64,000 nt of DNA, taken from assembly GCF_013408245.1 (NCBI RefSeq), contig NZ_JACBYS010000004.1, positions 248,001-312,000 of the forward strand, given 5' to 3'. Position 1 is the first letter of the stretch; every line of letters begins with the position of its first letter. This DNA is from Duganella sp. 1224. GTDB taxonomy: Bacteria; Pseudomonadota; Gammaproteobacteria; Burkholderiales; Burkholderiaceae_D. Shown in pieces: positions 19,702-27,355 of the stretch. Under the pieces are notes generated by a model. It searched no databases, was not told where the DNA came from, and saw only the letters and a program-made list of their open reading frames with translations. The position numbers and the translations under genes are program-made.

Positions 19702-20675
19702 GCGAGGCAGGAAAAATCATGCTGGTCGGGATCGGCCCCGGCGCGGTCGAACACATGACGCAGCGGGCGCGCGACGCCATCGCCGAATCGGATGTGGTGA
19801 TCGGCTACGTCACCTACATCAAGCTGGTGGCGGACCTCATCGAGGGCAAGGAGATCATCCGCAAATCGATGACCGAGGAACTGGACCGCGCCGTCAGCGC
19901 GCTGGAAGCGGCGCGCGCCGGCAAGAAGGTGGCGCTGATTTCGTCGGGCGACGCCGGCGTGTATGGCATGGCCGGCCCCACCTACGAGGTGCTGTTCCAG
20001 GCCGGCTGGACGCCGGACGACGCGGTGCAGGTGGAAATCATCCCCGGCGCCTCGGCGCTGAACAGCTGCGCCGCGCTGGTCGGCGCGCCGCTGACGCACG
20101 ATTTCTGCGCCATCTCGCTGTCCGACCTGCTGACGCCCTGGCCGACCATCGCGCGCCGGCTGGACGCGGTGGCCATGGCCGATTTCGTCGTCGCGCTGTA
20201 CAACCCGAAAAGCGGCCGCCGCACGCGCCAGATCGTCGAGGCGCAGCGCCTGTTCCTGCGCCACCGCCGGCCGGACACGCCGGTCGCCATCGTCAAGAGC
20301 GGCTACCGCCGCCGCCAGAACATCGTCTTCATCACGCTGGATGCGATGGCCGAAGCCGACATCGGCATGCTCAGCACCGTCCTGATCGGCAACAGCAACA
20401 CCTTCGTGCGCCACGGTTTGATGGTCACGCCGCGCGGCTACGCCAACAAGTACGACATGGAAGATGGCGGCGCCACGCGCGAGGGCGAAAAGGCGGGTCG
20501 TTCGCTGTCCACCGGTCTGCTAGGCTGGCTGGAAACGCTACAGGCCGAACACGCGGCCGGCGACAGCATCGACACGCTGGCCGCGCGCCACCGCCTGCCG
20601 GCCGACTACATCCGCGATACGCTGGCTGAGCCGGTGGAAGAAGACGCCGTCGCCGGCGAGGAGAGCGAAGCATGA
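19698..20675 (+). CDS. cbiH: Precorrin-3B / cobalt-factor III C17-methyltransferase
   Basis: Methylates C-17 and drives ring contraction (CobJ/CbiH family). The core (residues about 1-245) has ILVGIGPGAVEHMTQRA-type (observed IMLVGIGPGAVEHMTQRARD), VALISSGDAGVYGMAGPTYE, EIIPGASALNSCAALVGAPL, FVVALYNPKSGRRTRQI and TVLIGNSNTFVRHG. Residues about 255-325 are an extra helical, acidic tail not needed for the methylase fold. Some CbiH proteins carry C-terminal extensions, but I see no cysteine cluster in this one. Coupled to the ferredoxin gene by ATGA. Confidence 0.95.
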   Translation: MSEAGKIMLVGIGPGAVEHMTQRARDAIAESDVVIGYVTYIKLVADLIEGKEIIRKSMTEELDRAVSALEAARAGKKVALISSGDAGVYGMAGPTYEVLFQAGWTPDDAVQVEIIPGASALNSCAALVGAPLTHDFCAISLSDLLTPWPTIARRLDAVAMADFVVALYNPKSGRRTRQIVEAQRLFLRHRRPDTPVAIVKSGYRRRQNIVFITLDAMAEADIGMLSTVLIGNSNTFVRHGLMVTPRGYANKYDMEDGGATREGEKAGRSLSTGLLGWLETLQAEHAAGDSIDTLAARHRLPADYIRDTLAEPVEEDAVAGEESEA

Positions 20676-21025
20676 CTGAACCAGTGATCAAGCCAAAAAT
20701 CGGCAATTACTACCGCCACATCCTGATCTGCACCGGGCCGCGCTGCAGCCAGGACGGCGCCTCGCAGGCGCTGTTCGACAGCCTGGGCGACAAGTTCAAG
20801 GCGGCCGGGCTGAACGAGGGCGAATTGCGCGTCAAGCGCAGCCGCGTCAGCTGTTTCGCGGCCTGCAAGGGCGGCCCGATCATGTGCGTGCAGCCGGATG
20901 GCACGTGGTACTACAACGTCACGCCGGAAAACATGGACCGCATCATCGACAGCCACCTGTGCAAGGGCAAAGCGGTGGAGGACCTGGTCTTCCATCAGGC
21001 CGGCGCAACGGATTTTGAGCCATGA
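20672..21025 (+). CDS. Thioredoxin-fold [2Fe-2S] ferredoxin of the cobalamin operon
   Basis: A 117-residue Shethna-type ferredoxin. The cluster cysteines are visible in ILICTGPRCSQDGA (C-x4-C form) and SCFAACKGGPIMCV, with YYNVTPENMDRIIDSHL near the C-terminus. Such ferredoxins commonly end cbi/cob operons in Burkholderiales. The likely job is electron supply, or redox tuning of cobalt, in corrin synthesis; that is inference. It overlaps cbiH by 4 bp and is the last gene of the run, with 87 bp before ssb and no clear hairpin terminator. Confidence 0.9.
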   Translation: MTEPVIKPKIGNYYRHILICTGPRCSQDGASQALFDSLGDKFKAAGLNEGELRVKRSRVSCFAACKGGPIMCVQPDGTWYYNVTPENMDRIIDSHLCKGKAVEDLVFHQAGATDFEP

Positions 21026-21112
21026 CAAAGCCGGTGCGCACGGAAAGTCGGGGGACGGGTCAAAAGTGAGCTAAACTTCTAGTTTGGTCGAACACATTGG
21101 AGTTTTAATAAA

Positions 21113-21631
21113 ATGGCATCAGTCAACAAAGTCATCATCGTCGGCAACCTGGGTCGCGATCCGGAAATTCGCTACATGCCTAGCGGTGATGCGATCGCCA
21201 ACATCGCAGTGGCGACCTCGTACCGTTCGAAAGACCGCAACACCGGCGAGCAGAAAGAGCAGACCGAGTGGCACCGCATTTCGTTCTTCGGCCGCCTGGC
21301 GGAAATCGTCGGCCAGTACCTGAAAAAAGGCTCGTCGGTCTACGTCGAAGGCCGCCTGCAGACCCGTAAATACACCGACAAGGACGGCGTCGAGAAATAC
21401 GCGACCGACATCATCGCTGAAAACATGCAGATGCTGGGCGGCCGTTCCGGCATGGGCGGCGGCGACGGCATGGACGACGGCGGCTACGGCGGTGGCGGCG
21501 GCTACGAGGCACCGGCCCCGCGGCCGGCCCCAGCGCCGCGCCCACAAATGGCAGCACCGGCCCCAGCCCCACGCCCGGCTCCACGCCCAGCGCCGAACTT
21601 CTCGGATATGGATGACGACATCCCGTTCTAA
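21113..21631 (+). CDS. ssb: Single-stranded DNA-binding protein
   Basis: A 172-residue SSB. The OB fold spans residues 1-110 (NKVIIVGNLGRDPEIRYM; WHRISFFGRLAEIVGQYLKKGSSVYVEGRL). A Gly-rich then Pro/Ala-rich linker leads to the acidic tip MDDDIPF that recruits repair and replication partners. It binds ssDNA as a tetramer. The ATG follows a TTGGAG ribosome-binding site. The gene is followed by a strong hairpin terminator. In many proteobacteria ssb is next to uvrA; here the B12 block lies between. Confidence 0.99.
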   Translation: MASVNKVIIVGNLGRDPEIRYMPSGDAIANIAVATSYRSKDRNTGEQKEQTEWHRISFFGRLAEIVGQYLKKGSSVYVEGRLQTRKYTDKDGVEKYATDIIAENMQMLGGRSGMGGGDGMDDGGYGGGGGYEAPAPRPAPAPRPQMAAPAPAPRPAPRPAPNFSDMDDDIPF

Positions 21632-21655
21632 GCGGTTCGTTCGGAACGCGGTTTG

Positions 21656-21693
21656 AAAAAGCCCCATCACTTGTTGCAGTGATGGGGCTTTTT
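21656..21693 (+). terminator. Rho-independent terminator after ssb (bidirectional)
   Basis: AAAAAGCCCCATCACT and its reverse complement form a perfect 16-bp stem around a 6-base loop (tgttgc), giving a T-run on both strands. It lies 24 bp after the ssb stop and 2 bp from the stop of the convergent LysR gene, so it can terminate both. Confidence 0.93.
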
Positions 21694-21695
21694 GC

Positions 21696-22598
21696 TTATG
21701 GGACGAGGCTGGCCTGCTCGCGCATGAAGTCGATGAAGACGCGCACGGCGGCCGAGGTCTGGCGGCCGGGGTAGTAAAGGTAGAAACCGGGCGTGGTGGC
21801 GCACCAGTCTTCCAGCAGGCTGACCAGCGCGCCGCTGGCGAGATACGGCGCGACCAGTTCCCGCGCCAGGCAGGCGATGCCGGCGCCGTTCAGGCAGGCC
21901 GACAGCAGCACCCCAATATCGTTGCTCGACACGGCGCCGTCGAACTGGATGTCAACCGCTTCGCTGTCGCGCCGCAACGGCCACGGATATACCTGCTGGC
22001 TGCCGCGCCAGCGATACATCAGGCAGGCATGGCCGCCGAGTTCCTGCGGCGTGCGCGGTGGTGTGCGGCCCGCGAGGTAGGTCGGCGCGCACACCACGGC
22101 GGTGGTCAGTGCCGGCGTCAGACGCAGCGCCACCATGTCGCGGTGCAGGCGCTCGCCGGGACGGATGCCGACGTCGAAGCCGCCGTCAACGATGTCGACC
22201 AGGCTGTCTTCCACGGTGATGTCGAGCCGGATGTCGGGATAGCGCCGGCAGAAATCCGCGAGCAGCGGCGCCAGCACCATGTGCGCCGCCACGCTGGGCA
22301 CGTTCAGGCGCACGCTGCCGGCGGGCCGGCCCTGCAAGGCCTGCACCGCCAGCACGGCGGACGACACTTCCTCGAACGCCGGCGCGATCCGTTCCAGCAG
22401 CAGGCTGCCGGCCTCGGTGGGCGCGACGCTGCGCGTGGTGCGGTTCAGCAGCTTGACTTGCAGGCGCTGCTCCAGCGCGCGGATGGTGTGGCTGAGGGCG
22501 GACGGCGTCAGCCCCAGTTTGGCGGCCGCCTGGCGAAAGCTGCGCTGCCGGGCAACTTCGACAAACGACAGCAATTCGGTGTATTCATTGCCGCGCAT
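21696..22598 (-). CDS. LysR family transcriptional regulator
   Basis: A 300-residue LysR protein. The N-terminal winged HTH is at residues about 5-63 (FRQAAAKLGLTPSALSHTIRALEQRL) and a periplasmic-binding-protein-like effector domain runs from about 90 to 295 (GSVRLNVPSVAAHMVLAPLLADF). It is divergent from the SDR gene at 22697 with a 98-bp gap, the classic arrangement for a LysR activator and its target. The inducer is unknown. Confidence 0.92.
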   Translation of the reverse strand: MRGNEYTELLSFVEVARQRSFRQAAAKLGLTPSALSHTIRALEQRLQVKLLNRTTRSVAPTEAGSLLLERIAPAFEEVSSAVLAVQALQGRPAGSVRLNVPSVAAHMVLAPLLADFCRRYPDIRLDITVEDSLVDIVDGGFDVGIRPGERLHRDMVALRLTPALTTAVVCAPTYLAGRTPPRTPQELGGHACLMYRWRGSQQVYPWPLRRDSEAVDIQFDGAVSSNDIGVLLSACLNGAGIACLARELVAPYLASGALVSLLEDWCATTPGFYLYYPGRQTSAAVRVFIDFMREQASLVP

Positions 22599-22696
22599 AA
22601 TAGTTGAGTATGGCTCATCAAGTCATCCAAATTATGGGGTATTGTTGAGCAGGGCGCGCATATTTACCATGGGCTTTTCTCTGAAAGGAAAGCATC

Positions 22697-23473
22697 ATGC
22701 AAACACGTACTGTAGCGTTCAATTTGTCGGGCAAGGTTGCCCTGGTGACGGGTGCCGGATCGGGCATCGGCCGCGCTGCCGCGCTGGCGTTTGCCGCCCA
22801 TGGCGCGGCGGTGGTGCTGGCGGGACGCCGCCGCGCCGCGCTGGAGGCCGTGCGGGACGAGATTCTGGCGGCGGACGGGCGCGCGATTGTGGTGCCGACC
22901 GATGTCCAGCAGGAGGGCGAGGTGGCCGCGCTGGTCAAGGCCGCCGTGGATGGCTTTGGCCGGCTGGACGTCGCCTTCAACAATGCCGGCGTCTCGTCGT
23001 ACGGTCCGGTCACGTCGCTGACCGCGGCCGATTTCGATAACGTCATCGCCACCAATCTCAAGGGCGTGTGGTTGCTGGTCAAGCACGAAATCCAGGCGAT
23101 GCGCGCGTTGGGGCAGGGCGGGGCGATCGTCAACACCTCGTCGATCGCCGCCACCGGCGGCACCGCCGGCTTGTCGCTGTATGCGGCCAGCAAGGGCGCG
23201 CTTGACGCCATGGTGCGGGCGCTGGCGGTGGAGGTCGGCGGCGAGGGCATCCGCATCAACAATGTCAGCCCCGGCCTGACCGCCACGCCGATGACCGAGA
23301 GCATGCCGCAGGCGATGCTGGACGCGGTGGCCGCGCACACGCCGCTCAAGCGCATCGGCGCGCCGGAGGACGTGGCGGACGTCGCGGTGTGGCTGGCCGG
23401 CGAGGGCGCCCGCTTCGTCACCGGCCAGAGCATCCTGGCGGACGGCGGCTTCAATATCCCCGGCCAGCGCTGA
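22697..23473 (+). CDS. SDR family oxidoreductase (glucose 1-dehydrogenase-like)
   Basis: A 258-residue classical short-chain dehydrogenase. The cofactor motif is TGAGSGIG (residues about 15-22), the structural motif is NNAGV, the catalytic Ser-Tyr-Lys is in NTSSIAATGG and YAASKGA, and it ends SILADGGFNIPGQR. An Arg-rich loop after beta-2 (AGRRRAALEA) suggests NADP(H). The ATG at 22697 follows GAAAGGAAAG. Divergent from, and probably controlled by, the LysR gene at 21696. The substrate cannot be assigned. Confidence 0.92.
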   Translation: MQTRTVAFNLSGKVALVTGAGSGIGRAAALAFAAHGAAVVLAGRRRAALEAVRDEILAADGRAIVVPTDVQQEGEVAALVKAAVDGFGRLDVAFNNAGVSSYGPVTSLTAADFDNVIATNLKGVWLLVKHEIQAMRALGQGGAIVNTSSIAATGGTAGLSLYAASKGALDAMVRALAVEVGGEGIRINNVSPGLTATPMTESMPQAMLDAVAAHTPLKRIGAPEDVADVAVWLAGEGARFVTGQSILADGGFNIPGQR

Positions 23474-23648
23474 AGCCGGCGCGCCATCAGATCACTTCGA
23501 TGTTGTAAAAAATGCACAGCTCGGGGTGGTTTGGTGACGCCGATAAGAAAATAGTAAATATTTAATACTGGACTTAGGTCAGGGGCGTGAACCGTGTGGC
23601 GAATTCATCATTAAACTGGATGGACTCATCCACTTACGCGAGGACACC

Positions 23649-24215
23649 ATGCGATTGCCCCTGATCCACCCCGCAGAATTGACCCCCGAGCAAAAATCCC
23701 TGTACGACAGCATGCGTCAAGGCATCGCCAGCAATTTCAACGCCTTCCAGGTCGAGCGCGAGGACGGTGCCCTGATGGGGCCGTGGAATCCGTGGCTGCA
23801 TTCGCCCGGCATCGGCAAGGCGATCTGGGATCTGACGCTGGCCATGACCGCCAACGCCGTCTTGCCGGACAACGTGCGGCAGATCGCCATCCTGGTGGTC
23901 GGCGCCCGCTACAACGCTGCCTACGAGCTGTACGCCCACGTGGCGGTGGCGGAGAAGGAGGGCATGTCGGCCGAGCGCGTGGCGGCGCTGGTGGCCGGCC
24001 TCAAGCCCACCGATTTGTCGAAGGCGGAAAACGCCGCCTTCGATTTCTCCTACGCGCTGGCGCGCGGCGGCGTGCTGCCGGAGCCGCTGTACCGGCTGGC
24101 GGTCGACACCTTCGGCCAGCAGGGCGCCAGCGAACTGATTTATCTGGTCGGCCTGTACGCGCTGGTGTCGACCACGCTGAACGGTTTCAACGTGCCGGTG
24201 CCCGAGCGCGAGTAG
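23649..24215 (+). CDS. Carboxymuconolactone decarboxylase (AhpD-fold) family protein
   Basis: A 188-residue all-helical CMD/AhpD-fold protein: LTPEQKSLYDSMRQGIASNFNAF at the N-terminus, then VLPDNVRQIAILVVGARYNAAYELYAHVAVAEKEGMS and the C-terminal ELIYLVGLYALVSTTLNGFNVPVPE. The redox CxxC of AhpD is missing: the equivalent stretch is AAYELYAHV, so a peroxidase cycle is unlikely and decarboxylase or other chemistry is possible. It is a probable single gene or is co-transcribed with the 3-hydroxybutyrate dehydrogenase gene 63 bp downstream. Confidence 0.88.
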   Translation: MRLPLIHPAELTPEQKSLYDSMRQGIASNFNAFQVEREDGALMGPWNPWLHSPGIGKAIWDLTLAMTANAVLPDNVRQIAILVVGARYNAAYELYAHVAVAEKEGMSAERVAALVAGLKPTDLSKAENAAFDFSYALARGGVLPEPLYRLAVDTFGQQGASELIYLVGLYALVSTTLNGFNVPVPERE

Positions 24216-24278
24216 CGTGGCTGGCTACACGCGCGCACCAGATCCAGTAATCTAGCAACTCTCTACTTTGAAGGAACC

Positions 24279-25064
24279 ATGATGAGCATACAAGACAAAG
24301 TTGCAGTCGTGACCGGCGCTGCCAGCGGCATCGGCAAGGAAATCGCCACGGTATTTTTCAAGAATGGCGCCAAGGTCGTCATCGCCGACCTTAACCTGCA
24401 GTCGGCGCAGGCCACCGCCACCGAGCTCGATCCGTCCGGCCAGCGCGCCATCGCGGTGGCGATGGACGTCACCAATGAGGAGCAGGTGGATGCCGGCATC
24501 CAGGCCGCCGCCGACAAGCTGGGCGGCATCGATGTGCTGGTGTCCAATGCCGGCATCCAGATCGTCGCGCCGGTCGATTCGTTCTCGTTCGCCGACTGGA
24601 AGAAGATGCTGGCGATCCACCTCGACGGCGCTTTCCTGACCACGCGCGCTGCCCTCAAGCTGATGTACGCGCAAAAGCGCGGCGGCAGCGTCATCTACAT
24701 GGGTTCGGTACACTCGAAGGAGGCGTCGGTGCTGAAGGCGCCGTACGTGACCGCCAAGCATGGCCTGATCGGCCTGTGCAAGACGGTGGCCAAGGAGGGC
24801 GCGGCGCATGGCGTGCGCGCCAACGTCATCTGCCCCGGCTTCGTGCGCACGCCGCTGGTGGAAAAGCAGATTCCCGAGCAGGCCAAGGAGCTGGGCATCT
24901 CGGAAGAGGACGTGGTCAAGAAGGTGATGCTGAAGGAAACCGTGGACGGCGAGTTCACCACCGTCGACGATGTCGCGCAGACCGCGCTGTTCCTGGCCGC
25001 TTTCCCGTCCAATGCCCTGACCGGCCAGTCGATCGTGGTCAGCCACGGCTGGTTCATGCAGTAA
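24279..25064 (+). CDS. bdhA: D-3-hydroxybutyrate dehydrogenase (SDR)
   Basis: Interconverts 3-hydroxybutyrate and acetoacetate with NAD+, used in polyhydroxybutyrate turnover. The 261-residue protein has TGAASGIG, a NAD-type Asp after beta-2 (VVIADLNLQ), SNAGIQIVAPV, the catalytic YVTAKHGLIG and CPGFVRTPLVEKQIPEQAKELGI followed by VKKVMLKETVDGEFTT, a hallmark of bacterial 3-HBDH. An alternative start at the second Met (24282) is equally possible. The stop codon directly abuts that of the convergent porin gene with no intervening base. Confidence 0.92.
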   Translation: MMSIQDKVAVVTGAASGIGKEIATVFFKNGAKVVIADLNLQSAQATATELDPSGQRAIAVAMDVTNEEQVDAGIQAAADKLGGIDVLVSNAGIQIVAPVDSFSFADWKKMLAIHLDGAFLTTRAALKLMYAQKRGGSVIYMGSVHSKEASVLKAPYVTAKHGLIGLCKTVAKEGAAHGVRANVICPGFVRTPLVEKQIPEQAKELGISEEDVVKKVMLKETVDGEFTTVDDVAQTALFLAAFPSNALTGQSIVVSHGWFMQ

Positions 25065-26147
25065 TCAGAAGGAATGCCGCACGCCGAGGTTGAAGGCGGC
25101 GTTGCCGCTGCCGGCCTCGCCGTCATTGCCGACCGTGTAGCCGGCGCCGTTGCGGTTGTTGATCCGTGCATAGGCCGCGTAGGTGCTGGTGCGCCGTGAC
25201 CAGGCATAGCTGTAGCCGACGGCGTACTGGCTGGCGTCCTGGCGCCACTGGCGGTCGTCCTTGTGCAGGTAGGACGTCATGACAGTGCCGCGCGCGCCGA
25301 CCGGGATGCTGGCGCCGATCAGCAGGTCGCGGCTGTCGGTGGTCGGCTTGGGCGGGGTGGCGTCACCGTAGGCGTTGGCCACCGGCAGCACCGCGCTGTT
25401 GTAGCCCTTGTCCTGGCCGTAGGCGAAGAAGGCTTTCACCACGTGGAAGTCGTAGTTGGCGACCAACAGCACGTTGCGGCCGAGATCGTGCGACGCCGGC
25501 GCCGTGCCCGGCAGCGCGTTGTCGCTGTTGCGGCTGTTGTAGACCAGCCGCGTGTTGAGGTCGCCGTTCTGGTAGGCCACGGCGGCGCCGTACTGGCGGC
25601 CGGCGGCCTGGTTGCCCGGCTGTTCACCCAGGCTATACGTGGCCTCGCCCGACCAGCCCGCCACCTGCGGCGTGGCGTAGGCGATGGTGTTGCTGGTGCG
25701 GGTGTTGGACCCGCCGATCGGGAACAGGTTCTTGGCGCTGCCGGCATAGCCGAGGCCAAACGGGTCGCCGACCTCGGCGAGCGCCTTGTACAGCGTGGTC
25801 TTCTGGCGGCCCAGCGTCAGCGTGCCGGCGTCGCGGCTGCTCAGGCCGACGAAGGCCTGGCGGTTGAAGAGGGCGCCGGCCACATCGGATTCGCCGCTGT
25901 CCACCTTGAAGCCGGATTCCAGCACGAACAGCGCGCTCAGTCCGCCGCCAAGATCCTCGTTCCCCTTGAGGCCGAGGCGCGACACCGAGCCGACGCCGCT
26001 GGTGACCTTGGTCAGGTTGCCGGCCGCGCCGCCGCGCTCGGCCACCACGCCGGCATCGACGATGCCGTACAGCGCGACGTTCGACTGGGCGTGGGCGCCG
26101 GCGGTGATGGCGCCCAGCGCCATGACACTCAATAGTGGTTTGCGCAT
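25065..26147 (-). CDS. Gram-negative porin (Burkholderiales type)
   Basis: A 360-residue outer-membrane general porin of 16-strand type. It has a signal peptide (MRKPLLSVMALGAITAGAHA), then QSNVALYGIVDAGVV, SRLGLKGNEDLGGGLSALFVLESGF, FNRQAFVGLSSRDAGTLTLGRQ and the C-terminal FNLGVRHSF ending in the Phe read by the Bam machinery. The family forms diffusion trimers. It starts 12 bp after the CzcE-like gene on the same strand, so metal-responsive co-expression is plausible. Confidence 0.95.
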   Translation of the reverse strand: MRKPLLSVMALGAITAGAHAQSNVALYGIVDAGVVAERGGAAGNLTKVTSGVGSVSRLGLKGNEDLGGGLSALFVLESGFKVDSGESDVAGALFNRQAFVGLSSRDAGTLTLGRQKTTLYKALAEVGDPFGLGYAGSAKNLFPIGGSNTRTSNTIAYATPQVAGWSGEATYSLGEQPGNQAAGRQYGAAVAYQNGDLNTRLVYNSRNSDNALPGTAPASHDLGRNVLLVANYDFHVVKAFFAYGQDKGYNSAVLPVANAYGDATPPKPTTDSRDLLIGASIPVGARGTVMTSYLHKDDRQWRQDASQYAVGYSYAWSRRTSTYAAYARINNRNGAGYTVGNDGEAGSGNAAFNLGVRHSF

Positions 26148-26159
26148 GGTGTGGCGCGA

Positions 26160-26477
26160 TCAGCCGCGGTACAGCGGGTTGCTGGCCACATACACTTCCA
26201 CCGCGCCAGCGTCGAAACCGGCGGGGGCGATGTTCTTCAGGTCGACTTCGGTCACGTTCGGGTAGGTGTCGAAGTGGAAGGTGAAGTGCTTGCCGTTCTG
26301 GACGAAGTCCACGGTTTCGCCGTCGGTGACGTTGACATACCTGGTGCCGGCGTCGAGGTTGACGGTGCGCTGGCTGAAGCGCTGGTCGACGGTCTGGCCG
26401 AAGTCGGCCGCGTGGGCGGCGCCCAGCGTGGCGGTGGCGATGGTCAGGGCAAACAGGGTGTGGTTCAGGGTTTTCAT
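26160..26477 (-). CDS. CzcE-like periplasmic metal-binding protein
   Basis: A 105-residue exported protein: signal peptide to about residue 23 (ATATLGAAHA), then a compact beta domain with RFSQRTVNLDAGTRYVNVTDGETVDFV and FTFHFDTYPNVTEVDLKNIAP, the pattern of the CzcE family. CzcE of Cupriavidus metallidurans is a periplasmic copper-binding dimer linked to czc/cop regulation. It is divergent from czcR across a 203-bp region containing a metal-regulator-type box, and probably forms a transcription unit with the porin. Confidence 0.82.
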   Translation of the reverse strand: MKTLNHTLFALTIATATLGAAHAADFGQTVDQRFSQRTVNLDAGTRYVNVTDGETVDFVQNGKHFTFHFDTYPNVTEVDLKNIAPAGFDAGAVEVYVASNPLYRG

Positions 26478-26592
26478 GATGACTCCTTTCGGTGAGTGAT
26501 GGAGCCAGTGTAGAAAACCGGCGCTGACGCCAGCATGACGCGGGGATTACAAAAACATGACGTAATCATTGCGCAAATCTGTCAGCCGGAAA

Positions 26593-26612
26593 AAATGACC
26601 GCTTTGTCATTT
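26593..26612. promoter_or_regulatory. Putative heavy-metal response-regulator box (CusR/CzcR type)
   Basis: AAATGAC-N6-GTCATTT is a perfect 7+6+7 inverted repeat. It closely resembles known CusR-type boxes (AAAATGACAAnnTTGTCATTTT). It lies 68 bp before czcR and 115 bp before the divergent czcE-like gene, so it may control both. Two further TGTCA/CTGTC half-sites follow at about 26615-26630. Confidence 0.65.
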
Positions 26613-26680
26613 CTCTGTCAGATTCCTGTCGCCGCGCCGGGCTTAAAGTCGGGCCCTGGACTGCTACCAAGGATGGAGCC

Positions 26681-27355
26681 ATGAGAATCTTAGTGATGGA
26701 AGACGAGCCCAAGGCCGGCGACTACCTGCGCACCGGCCTGACCGAATCGGGCTATGTGGTCGATCTGGCGCGCAATGGCAAGGACGGCCTGCACATGGCC
26801 AGCGAATTCCGTTACGACCTGATCCTGCTGGACGTGATGATGCCGCATATGGACGGCTGGGAAGTCATGCGCCAGCTGGACAAGTCGGCCGGCGTGCCGG
26901 TGCTGTTCCTGACCGCGCGCGGCACGCTGGAGGACAAGCTCAAGGGACTGGACCTGGGCGCCGAGGACTATCTGGTCAAGCCGTTCTCGTTCGCCGAGCT
27001 GCTGGCGCGCATCCGCGTGGCGCTGCGCCGCGGCGCCCAGCAGCGCGCGGACGACGTGCTGCGCATCGCCGACCTGGAAATCGACCCGCCGCGGCGCCGC
27101 GTGCAGCGCGGCGAGCAGCGCCTGACGCTGACCAACAAGGAATTCGCGCTGCTGCAGTTCTTCGTGCAGAACCAGGGCCAGGTGCTGTCGCGCTCGCTGA
27201 TCGCCTCGCGCGTGTGGGACATGAACTTCGACAGCGACACCAACGTGGTCGACGTCGCCGTGCGCCGCCTGCGGCAGAAGATCGACGAGCCGTTCGCCAC
27301 GCGCCTGATCCACACGGTGCACGGCGTCGGCTACCGCTGCGAGGCCGAGGCGTGA
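26681..27355 (+). CDS. czcR: Heavy-metal response regulator (CzcR/CusR family)
   Basis: A 224-residue OmpR-type regulator. The receiver domain is residues 1-115, with acidic pocket E7/D8, phosphoacceptor D51 (LILLDVMMPHMDGW), T/S-type LFLTARG and Lys in LVKPFSFAELLARIRVALRRG, a hallmark of the heavy-metal subgroup. The winged-helix DNA-binding domain is residues about 125-222. Its stop overlaps the GTG of the kinase gene (GTGA). The last 167 bp are repeated in inverted orientation in the second regulator gene at 28715. Confidence 0.93.
   Translation: MRILVMEDEPKAGDYLRTGLTESGYVVDLARNGKDGLHMASEFRYDLILLDVMMPHMDGWEVMRQLDKSAGVPVLFLTARGTLEDKLKGLDLGAEDYLVKPFSFAELLARIRVALRRGAQQRADDVLRIADLEIDPPRRRVQRGEQRLTLTNKEFALLQFFVQNQGQVLSRSLIASRVWDMNFDSDTNVVDVAVRRLRQKIDEPFATRLIHTVHGVGYRCEAEA
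27184..27350 (+). repeat. Left arm of inverted repeat flanking the kinase gene
   Basis: This 167-bp stretch encodes the DNA-binding wing of czcR and is repeated, inverted, at 28747-28913. It contains an uninterrupted 60-bp identity at 27184-27243 (partner 28854-28913) and a 46-bp identity at 27305-27350 (partner 28747-28792). The arm ends one base before the kinase start at 27352. Confidence 0.9.

Noticed and set aside
23474..23648. A hidden gene or RNA in the 175-bp gap before the CMD-fold gene
   Set aside because: It contains only AT-rich promoter-like sequence (around TATTTAATACT) and no open frame or recognisable RNA structure.
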